From NCBI GenBank assembly GCA_036873755.1, contig JAVTVY010025112.1, forward strand, positions 39,182 through 103,181: a stretch of 64,000 bases of DNA, given 5' to 3'. Shown one piece after another: positions 55,977-64,000 of the stretch. A model generated the notes under the pieces. That model was not told the DNA's origin and made no database searches. It worked only from the letters and a program-made list of their open reading frames with translations. Within the stretch, counting starts at the first letter, position 1; each line of letters opens with the position of its first letter. Origin of the DNA: Hanleya hanleyi. Its lineage: Eukaryota; Mollusca; Polyplacophora; Lepidopleurida; Hanleyidae. The position numbers and the translations under genes are program-made.

Positions 55977-58900
55977 GTAGGTTCACAGTCGATTCAAAGA
56001 TTACTTCAACTAGGGATCACGAAAGAATACATAGTCACGTTTGAGGACAACGGTGTGCCTACATCTGTTCAAGATTTTCAGCTGTATAAGGCATATACAA
56101 TGATGTATTAATCGATTCAGCAACTTTGGTATGTAGATTGTTTTAAATATCACTGGACATGGAGTAAAGAGCAATAGCTATTTATAGTGGTTCGATTGGG
56201 AAATGTTTCCGATCGATAGGCCTATCCATTAGATCAGACAGTGATTAGTTAGGCAGTCATCCCTGTCCGATTATGAGAGTTAAACGGTAAATCGCGCAAT
56301 CTGGGCGTTTTGTCAAATCTACGATTATATTTTCACCGGATGACGATAAGGAGAATCACTACAGCGTTATCATTCTGTTTTTCTGGACAGGGTTATCTTT
56401 CCGCAATGCAGTTTACAAATCGCAGGTTGTTTTTTGACGCATCCTATCGATACGTGTCCTTCGGAAATCCACAACCGCATATTATATTGGCTGATGAAGA
56501 AGAACTGAGGCTATTGAACAATTGGCACATTAGCAATGAGAAATGAAAGTTTCCGCCTTAAAGTTCCCGGCCATCATCTTAACAATCCTTTGACAATTTG
56601 AATCATGGATGCACTTAGAGACAAGCGGCAGATCCTGCTCAACAGTTATTAAAAGTTCATCCATAAAGATTGCACGTGTCCAAAATCGACAGACCTTAAT
56701 CATTCGACGATATTTTCAACCAGGTATGACGCAGGTCCCGCGCAGAGGCTGTGTGGTCATGTCATCTAAGATGTCCACATGACGAAAAACTTAAAAAAAT
56801 AGAGGATATGTACTGTTTGTTGATGAATATCATAAATATTTCATCGAGTGGGATGACAAAATACCAATTTTCTCATTCCACGCGATGAAGTATTTATGGT
56901 ATTCATCAACAAACAGAAGATCTTCTTTTTATTTATACATAACAATGGGATATTGAAAACTTTTCGTCAAAAAAAAACAAAACGAAAAAACCTAAATAAA
57001 TCACTCACTGTCGATTTAGAATCAGATCAATTTGGCGGATTACTCAGACATCAGGCACTACGCTAGAAAACGTAGTTCTCGACTTTATCGAATAATATGC
57101 CTTAAACACTTTTTTCACAACAAATTTAAAGACAAACAACGATTTTCGTTTACGCTTATGTGAATTTATCACACGATAAATCATGTTCAGAACATTTACA
57201 AATTCAGAGTGGCGCGCGCGTATGTATACACAATATCTGTGGAGCACATGCAGTGAAGTGTCAGTTTCTGCGAGAAGCGGAGAAAAATGATGTTGGAAGT
57301 CCATCCATATTTGTTTGCAAATAAACGTTCATTGAGGCAATTTGGACTTACCTAGCGATATCCAAAATTTCAAATAACTGTCAACTATTAAAAGAAAGGA
57401 ATGTTCAACTCAAGCCCGTGGCGAGGTCCGTAGTTGCTGGTGTTGGTGAGACCACGTCAACTGTCGGGGGGGGGAGCGAGAACTGCAGTCCGCCGGAGAG
57501 ATCGGGAAGAAGGGGACGGATGACCTGGTACTGGCTTTCCGCTGTCAGCGTGAAATTTGACTGCTGTAACTGCGGCGCTTGATGGAAATGTACGTGGGCA
57601 GTCCCGTGAATTTCATTGCCAACGAAAATACCAGTCAGGGAGGGTAAGTGTTGAACAAAGCCACATCACCTTTTGCCTTTCGCTTGATGTTATCGTTCTC
57701 TTGAGCCCGAAGAAAGTGATCCACATCTTCTAATGTTACCATATCAAATTTGCGACCACCTGGAGTGGGTGCTGGTTCCAAGATCTCAAAATCTATGTCA
57801 TCCAACTCCTCATCATCACTGAATAAATCTGTAATATTTTCCAAACTGGCCAAGAAGTCATCCATTTTTCCCCCTTCTAATTTTCGTTGAAGCAGAAACC
57901 GCTGTTCAATTTTGTTCCCATGCGATATGAGTGATATCATCATGGTTAGCAATCTGATGATTGATGGCATCCAGATTTCATAGTCTACATGGCATCATGA
58001 CTGGGAAGTCCCGGGAACAAGATTACACTACTTTCGCCATCTGGTGGCCTTAGGCAGCATAACAGGGAGGTTACTCTATTTAAAAAGTAGTTCCGGGCAT
58101 TTGGCTGCTGTGAAGATATCATTTGTCATTGGTTTGTTACTTTTACTCAAGGATTTCAGCTGTTCTTGCTTGGAACGATGGACTTCTCTGCATCTATCAA
58201 CCTGAATATCTGTCTCTTCTGAGGTACCTATCAATGCTTGCCAATAAACGATCTCACTGTTGACGGTTCATATTCCTCTACATTCTTCGTCTTAACAGCC
58301 AGAAAGAAACTGGCAATATAATCATTAAGTTCAGTTGGAGGAATCAGTTCAGGATCTCGGTATTCATTCTGACTTCTCAGGTAAGTGTTGAACAAAGCCA
58401 CATCACCTTTTGCTTTACGCCTGGTGTTATCGTTCTCTTGAGCCCGAAGAAACTGACCCACATCTTCTAATGTTACCATCAAATTTGCGACCACCTGGAG
58501 TGGGTGCTGGTTCCAAGATCTCAAAATCTATGTCATCCAACTCCTCCTCACCACTGAATAAATCTGTAACATTTTCCAAACTGGCCAAGAAGTCATCCAT
58601 TTTTTCCATCTAATTTTATTGAAGCAGACACCGCTGTTCAATCTTCAAGGTCATCAAGGTTGGCAATCTGATGAATGATGGCATCCAGATTTCATTGTCT
58701 ACATGGCATCATGACTGGGAAGTCCCGGGAACAAGATTACACTACTTTCGTCACCTGGTGGCCTTAGCATCACAGGGAAGTTACTCTATTTAAAAAGTAG
58801 TTCCGGTCATTTTACTGCTGTGAAGATATAATTTGTGATATCGCTATAGTAACGATATCACAAATGATGATAACGCTATGTTATCACATTTATGACTGTG

Positions 58901-61900
58901 ATAGTTTTCAATATCCCATTGTTATGTATATAATAAATGCCTCGCTCAGGTGCTAACCATCACAAAGATATTTTGGTTGTTGAATGTTTCTAGATATGCC
59001 GTCAGAATATTGGCCTGTGGGGTCATATGACTTCTTGTCAGTACATCGGCATCTTTTCCCACTACCTTAATATGTTGCGTTCAATCCCAAACTACTTTCA
59101 TTGAAGACAGAAAAGCGATCATCTGTTTTCAGTCATGCCTGAAAGACAGCAAAATGTTCCTAATATCGTCAATTCTGTATCGCATAGCAGAAATCTTATT
59201 AAGTATTCTTGAATATACTATATACCAGTTACTCCTCACATGTGAAAGTTCATGGCATCACCAGGAAAACAGTGTACTGCAGTATTTCTTTAAGAGCATC
59301 ATGTTCATACGGTTCTTAGCCCGATGGGGAAATTAAACACGACTCACGAAACGTAGATATCCCGAAGGCGCTGGGTATACCAGCCTTCTCCAGCTAGTTT
59401 CTGCAAAACTGTTTTATCCAAATCAAGATGAAGGCTTGGCGTATGTAGGGATTTATATATGTGTTATATACAACTATTCCTATTCATAAGTGAACACATA
59501 TATCCGTACCAAAAGGAACCGACAGATTGCTTTTGATATATGTTACTACCAAACTACTCATAGCATTAATGATGAATTCAAATATACATTGAAACACTAT
59601 GTATTTTGTTCGATGTTTCTAACCTTGTTGCCCAAATGCTCATGTATGTTAATGTTGGTAGTAAAGAACGTATAATATCTCTCTGTGATTGTGACCGAGG
59701 CCATCACAGCTGCAAGTGAACTATACTTTCTTTTCCAGCTTTCTAGGTCTACTTTCTAGGTCTAGCTATAAAGCGTATATTGTTTATAGCAGCCCTTCCA
59801 ATCATATATGATGTACCCGTTTTAGCAAATTTTGTATGAAGGTGCATCTGTTGAATCGCTGTAGGTTGTACTTCACGACTTTGATCGAGTCCCTCTTGTC
59901 ACTGAAGACGGTTTTCATGTAGCCCCTGGATTTTCTTGGTCAGCACAAATAACGGCTACACGAGTAAGTATTGTATTTGTCCAAAACGCCCCAATCGTCG
60001 AACTGTATATTTAGCGATATGGAATTGTACCCGCGTACATTTTGCTGCTATCTGTGGAGGAATCTAGGATGATATCAAAGCGTCAGATCCGACTTTCTGT
60101 AGGTAACCGTCGTCCATAGAAAATATAGAGCCTATCTTGCATATCGCTCCAATACAACAGTTTCCAATGCGGCCTGTGATTAACTGGGAATACCATGATC
60201 TTCCAGATATTTTTAGCTCACCATCACCAGATGGTGGGCTGTTCAAATCACTTTTCGTCCGTGGTCCGTCGTCCGTCCGTCCGTCCAGGCGTCCGTCGTC
60301 CGTCCGTCCGTCGTCAGTCCGTCCATAAACAATTCTTGTTACCGTGATTTCTCAGGAACTACCGGATGGATCTTTCTCAAATTTGGTACACATGTTCCCC
60401 TTGGGGTCTAGTTGTGCAAGATACCTTTTCTGGTCCGATTCGAAAACCCAATATGGCCACCAGGCGACCATCTTGGATTTCCCAATGAAACTTTGTTACC
60501 GCGATTTCTCAGAAACTACTGCATGGATCTTTCTCAAATTTGGTACACAGGTTCCCCTTGTGGTCTGGTTGTGCAAGATACCTTTTCTTGTCCGATTTGA
60601 GAATATCCAATATGGCCACCAGGCGACCATCTTGGATTTCTCCATGAAACTTTGTAATCGTGATTTCTCAGGAACTACTTCACGGATATTTCTCAAATTT
60701 GGTACACAGGTTCCCCTTGGGGTCTAGTTTTGCAAGATACCATTTCTGGTCCGATTCGAAAATCCAATATGGCCACTAGGCGGCCATCTTGAATTTCCTA
60801 ATGAAACATTGTTATCGCGATTTCTCAGGAATTGCCGCATGGATCTTTCTCAAATTTGGTACACATGTTCGCCTTTGCGTCTAGTTGTGCAAAATATCTG
60901 TTCTGGTCCAATTCGAAAATCCAATATGGCCAACAGGCGGCCATGTTGGATTTTTCCATGAAACTTTGTTATCGCGATTTCTCAGGAACTACTGCAGGGA
61001 TCTTCCTCAAATTTGGTACACAGGTTCCTCTTGGGGACTAGTTGTGCAAGATACCTTTTCTGGTCCGATTCGAAAATTCAATATGGCCACCAGGCGACCA
61101 TCTTGGATTTACCCATGAAACTTTGTTATCGTGATTTCTCAGGTACTACTGCATGGATCTTTGTCAAATTTGGTACACAGGTTCCCCTTGATGTCTAGTT
61201 GTGCAAGATACCTTTTCTGGTCCGATTCGAAAATCCAATATGGCCACTAGGCGGCCATCTTGGATTTCCTCATGAAACATTGCTATCGCGATTTCTCAGG
61301 AACTGCTGCATGGATCTTTCTCAAATTTGGTACACAGGTTCGCCTTTGCGTCTAATGGGGCAAGATACCTTTTCTGGTCCGATTTGTAAATCCAATAAGG
61401 CCAACAGGCGGCCATGTTGGATTTCCTCATCAAACTTTGTTATCGCGATTTCTCAGGAACTACTGCATGGATCTTCCTCAAATTTGGTACACAGGTTCCT
61501 CTTGGGGTCTAGTTGTGCAAGATACCTTTTCTAGTCCGATTCGAAAATCCAATATGGCCACCAGGCGACCATTTTGGATTTCCCCATGAAACTTTGTTTT
61601 TGTGATTTCTCAGGAACTACTCCATGGATCTTTCTCAAATTTGGTACACAGGTTCCTCTTGTGGTCTAGTTGTGCAAGATATCTTTTCTGGTCCGATTCG
61701 AAAATTCAATATGGCCACCAGGCGACCATCTTGGATTTCCCCTTGAAACTTTGTTATCGCGATTTCTTAGAAACTACTGCATGGATCTTTCTCAAATTTG
61801 GTACACAGGTTCTCGGGGTCTAGTTGTGCAAGAAGCCTTTTCTGTTTCGATTCGAAAATGCGATATGGCTACCAGGCGGCCATCTTGGATTTCCCCATGA

Positions 61901-63481
61901 AACTTTGTTATCGCGATTTCTGAGGAACTGCTGCATGGATCTTTCTCAAATTTGGTACACAGGGATCCCTTGGAGTGCAGTTGTGCAAGATACCTTTTTT
62001 GGTCCGATTCGAAAATCCAATATGGCCGCCAGCCGGCCATCTTGAATTTTCCCTTGGAACGTTATCGTGAATTCTCAGGAACTAATTCATGGATCTTCCT
62101 GAAATTTAGTACACAGGTCCCACATGGGGCCTACTTGTGCAAGATACCTTTTTTGGTCCGATTCGAAAATCCAAGTTACGCTTCAAATTGTTAAGGTATT
62201 CCCGAGTTGTGACGTTGCATCACAAGAGTCGGCGGATCAAACGGTGGGGCATATTCTATATATTGAGTATAGAGAATATCCATACCTTCACCTTCTATAT
62301 CAAGGAGTTCAGATGATTACGAATTAAAATGTATTTTTTTCAAATTTTAAATCAGTTTACTTTAGTCTATGCCGATGCAAGTGAACTGCCCCGCCGTTTC
62401 GTCTGCCGACGGGTCGGCTACACGAAGGGATGTCACTCGTGACGCAACGTCACAACTCGACAACTGTAGACTACCGGTACTGCGTGTTTCGATCCAACCG
62501 AGATAATCAAGATTCAGACACTTCCAAAGTTTCAACATTATTGCAGGGACCGGATCCCTCCAGTATCAAGTTCTGTACCGGTACCATCTTACTATTTCAG
62601 AGCGTGGTATCTTAAAAGAGATATCCTTGACTAGCCCAGTAAGCAGAACAGAATTAGCATTCGTTCCTAATTTTTAAATCTTAGGTACGTATGTTTCATA
62701 GCTCATGAAATTGTCAAAGAGATTTGTCTTCGCTTCCAGTACCCAATGATGGCACGGGCAAAAAAAAATACTACAAAACGAAGACGAAGGATCCTCCGGA
62801 CATTCAGTTTCAGACTAACTTTCTCATTTCACTTTTACTATAACAACCAACATCAAGTACAGTTTCTAGAAATCTTGAAACTCCTGAAACTTATGAAGAT
62901 AATATCTTAGCGTTTTCCAGTGTCCCTTTTTCGATCTTTTTCGCTCAAATTCGAAATTCTGCAAACAAAATTACAAATCAATCGTTTGTTCTTAGTAACA
63001 ATGGACAAAAAGATCCTCTTGTCATTAGCTTACAATTATCGGACAATTGTGGGCGCCAAGATCCTTCAGGATCTCTCGTTTAGAGAACGATAGTATCGGC
63101 TGTAGCTGTTTGCATTGTTCGTGCCACTTACTTCCAAAGCCTTATCACCACAAATACAGTCTAAATATCCACAGTGCGTTCTGTTCGGTGTTGGAAATCG
63201 CATAATGAATATTTTCGCCAGTCATGTCATGTCTGCTGGAGCTGAAGTATTGTATGGCTCACGGCGGCTATAACTCTTCAGTGATAAAAATGATTGAATA
63301 ACATGTGTATTTTAGGTCCAGTTTTTACCTCCACCTTACAAGGCATATGGCAGTGTTGAGTGCGTGGAACATCCTCTCCCTTTGCGCTATTACGACCGGT
63401 ACGACATAAATGCATGTATTCTGGAATGTCGATTGGAGTATCTACGTCAAAAATGTGGTTGTAAAGGCTTATATGATCCAG
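55418..63481 (+). CDS. Gene C: DEG/ENaC/ASIC-type sodium channel (partial, two exons seen)
   Basis: Exon 55418-55976, from TTTTGCAG to AAG|GTAGGT, encodes the end of TM1 (FWITMLLIASGCCLTTLTEQ) and the early extracellular domain (ELVFPTVTLCNLNHLRQSL, CTWDNVARNCSELFQFITTD, FGMCYTFN, SKYGLRVLVNIDQSEY). Exon 63316-63481, from TTTTAG to CCAG|GTAAAC, encodes FLPPPYKAYGSVEC ... CILECRLEYLRQKCGCKGLY, the conserved cysteine-rich segment after the palm strands. Both are phase 0 at the shared side, but about 40-60 residues normally between them are absent and I found no exon for them in 55977-63315. The N-terminus and TM2 lie outside the clear exons or the window. Confidence 0.75.
56813..56916. repeat. 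Hairpin of two 44-bp arms
   Basis: CTGTTTGTTGATGAATATCA at the left is mirrored by GGTATTCATCAACAAACAG at the right, with a loop of about 16 bp. It lies immediately left of the 27-bp inverted repeat below. Confidence 0.85.
57640..57905 (-). pseudogene. Recombinase-family N-terminal fragment, copy 1
   Basis: KMDDFLASLENITDLFSDDE ... DIDFEILEPAPTPGGRKFD and MVTLEDVDHFLRAQENDNIK ... ALFNTYP. The acidic leader followed by the helical segment matches copy 2, then homology stops at AACACTTACC. No catalytic domain remains. Confidence 0.65.
58250..58609 (-). pseudogene. Recombinase-family N-terminal fragment, copy 2
   Basis: MEKMDDFLASLENVTDLFSG ... PTPGGRKFD, then two bases missing against copy 1 shift the frame to VTLEDVGQFLRAQENDNTRR ... 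LFNTYLRSQNEYRDPELIPP and TELNDYIASFFLAVKTKNVE. The segment ELNDYIASFFLAVKTKN..EYEPST is the core-binding helix region of KIAA1958/DUF3504-type tyrosine recombinases. The 465-bp unit including flanks is duplicated (57640-58130 and 58385-58850). Confidence 0.7.
58980..59440 (-). mobile_element. Decayed PLE 3' fragment
   Basis: 59340-59440 translates on the minus strand near DLDKTVLQKLAGEGWYTQRL, matching the end of the PLE at 49161-49330. The adjoining 59090-59340 follows the same 3' region order (AGTTTTCAATGATGCC-like, CATACGG..CTTAGCCC). TTGTCAGTACATCGGCAT at 59036 is the dispersed repeat also seen at 19312 and 19818. Confidence 0.6.
60255..62180 (+). repeat. 157-bp tandem repeat (about 12 copies) preceded by CGTCCGTC run
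   Basis: Each unit holds CGCGATTTCTCAGGAACTAC, CTCAAATTTGGTACACAGGT, TCTGGTCCGATTCGAAAATC and GGCGACCATCTTGGAT. TTTGGTACA landmarks are at about 60382, 60539, 60698 and 60855. A (GTCC)n-type run (60260-60325) starts the block. All open frames here are repeat shadows. It lies in the gene C intron. Confidence 0.95.
62330..63315. other. Gene C intron, nothing recognised
   Basis: No exon with DEG/ENaC character and no clear repeat. The missing middle exon of gene C was looked for here without success. Confidence 0.4.
63316..63481 (+). CDS. Gene C exon: PPPY and CGC cysteine-rich segment
   Basis: 166 nt. VQFLPPPYKAYGSVECVEHP then RYYDRYDINACILECRLEYL and KCGCKGLYDP; order and spacing are those of ENaC/ASIC proteins. 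The donor at 63482 leads on to exons beyond the window. Confidence 0.85.
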
Positions 63482-63814
63482 GTAAACTTACAGTTATACA
63501 TTCATATAAATTGTGCTGATATAAAAAAGATGCGATGGATCATCAGATAATATAACTAACGTCGTGTAGTTTACATCTCCATGGTGTTCAAGTAAACAGG
63601 CATAATCAAAGCGTGACTGAGATGCATCATTCTCTAGAAAATGACTCGGAAACTCATTTAGATGAAGAACACTATTCGGTGATAAGGATTCTATGTAAAG
63701 AATGTTATGAAGTCTTGCCGATATCATCGAAAAGTTGTTGACCGCTTCTCTCAGCAGGAAACCATTATTTAAAATTTCATTTCATGAAAATTTGGAATTG
63801 ATGCTAACTGTCGT

Positions 63815-64000
63815 ACTAACGAGGTCTTTAGATTATTGACACAGAAATACTTGTACTGTTGAGGTCTTTGGATTATTGACACAGAAATGCTTGTACTAAC
63901 CGGGTCTTTGGATGATTGACACAGAAATACTTGTACCAACGAAGTCTTTGGATTATTGACACAGAAATAGTTGTACCAACAAGGTCTTTGGATGATTGAC
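63815..64000 (+). repeat. 40-bp minisatellite running off the right edge
   Basis: The unit GGTCTTTGGATTATTGACAC plus AGAAATACTTGTACTAACGA recurs every 40 bp, about 4.6 copies to the end of the window. Confidence 0.85.

Larger units (their letters stand above)
56935..58929. mobile_element. 2.0-kb segment bounded by a perfect 27-bp inverted repeat, holding recombinase-gene fragments
   Basis: Positions 56935-56961 (core CAATGGGATATTGAAAACT) are the exact complement of 58903-58929. Inside lie two tandem copies of the N-terminal part of a tyrosine-recombinase-like gene. A hairpin abuts the left end, as at the 11.7-14.1 kb element. It lies in the long gap between the visible exons of gene C. Confidence 0.6.

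Noticed and set aside
60344..62327. Many plus-strand frames of 60-127 residues (QDTFSGPI, MCKIPFLVRF)
   Set aside because: They are translations of the 157-bp tandem repeat in different frames.

Overview
The window looks like intron-rich nuclear DNA from a marine invertebrate animal. Genes are split into short exons with GT/AG borders, and they encode metazoan extracellular modules: YWTD propellers, EGF, sushi, ALK/LTK-type glycine-rich, IgGFc-binding and DEG/ENaC domains. The rest is dense with transposons and satellites. A lancelet, hemichordate, echinoderm or mollusc/brachiopod would all fit; the sequence alone does not decide. There are no bacterial-type features.

Host genes. (A) 6710 to 1631, minus strand: a secreted or surface protein with a signal peptide, an IgGFc-binding-type domain, two Asp-rich loops and a Ser/Thr-rich stalk. 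It is five exons whose phases all agree, and it leaves the window or an unread exon at its 3' side. (B) 39058 to 17108, minus strand: 18 exons whose splice phases agree at every junction (about 997 residues): EGF, propeller, EGF, propeller, EGF, sushi, glycine-rich domain, stop. Its 5' end is not visible. (C) From 55418, plus strand: two exons of a DEG/ENaC channel; the exon expected between them was not found and the gene runs off the right edge.

Mobile and repetitive DNA. 9.1-14.9 kb is a 112-bp satellite interrupted by a tyrosine-recombinase (Crypton/KIAA1958-like) element that ends in a 16-bp inverted repeat. A second, broken and duplicated member of that gene family lies at 57.6-58.6 kb inside a perfect 27-bp inverted repeat. 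An intron of gene B holds a 3.2-kb element with long inverted repeats enclosing an odd array of TTACGA/TTGCGA words. Several foldback MITEs, minisatellites (17, 32, 40, 157 and 280 bp), a Ty3/gypsy scrap and Penelope-like fragments are scattered about.

The main discovery candidate is 39.49-54.28 kb: a palindrome of about 14.8 kb with about 70 bp of unpaired centre. Each arm carries two related C2H2 zinc-finger genes transcribed outward, each with a TATA/initiator core promoter; the longer gene is followed by a poly(A) signal. Around them lie tandem arrays rich in CRE (TGACGTCA), NRF1 (TGCGCATGCGCA), CCAAT, YY1 and E-box words. The arms differ by about 1% over the long gene. Only the right arm carries a Penelope-like retroelement with its GIY-YIG domain in front of the reverse transcriptase (Naiad-type order). 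This is either a giant foldback transposon or the integrated inverted dimer of a DNA-virus-like or hairpin-ended replicon; the sequence does not decide which.
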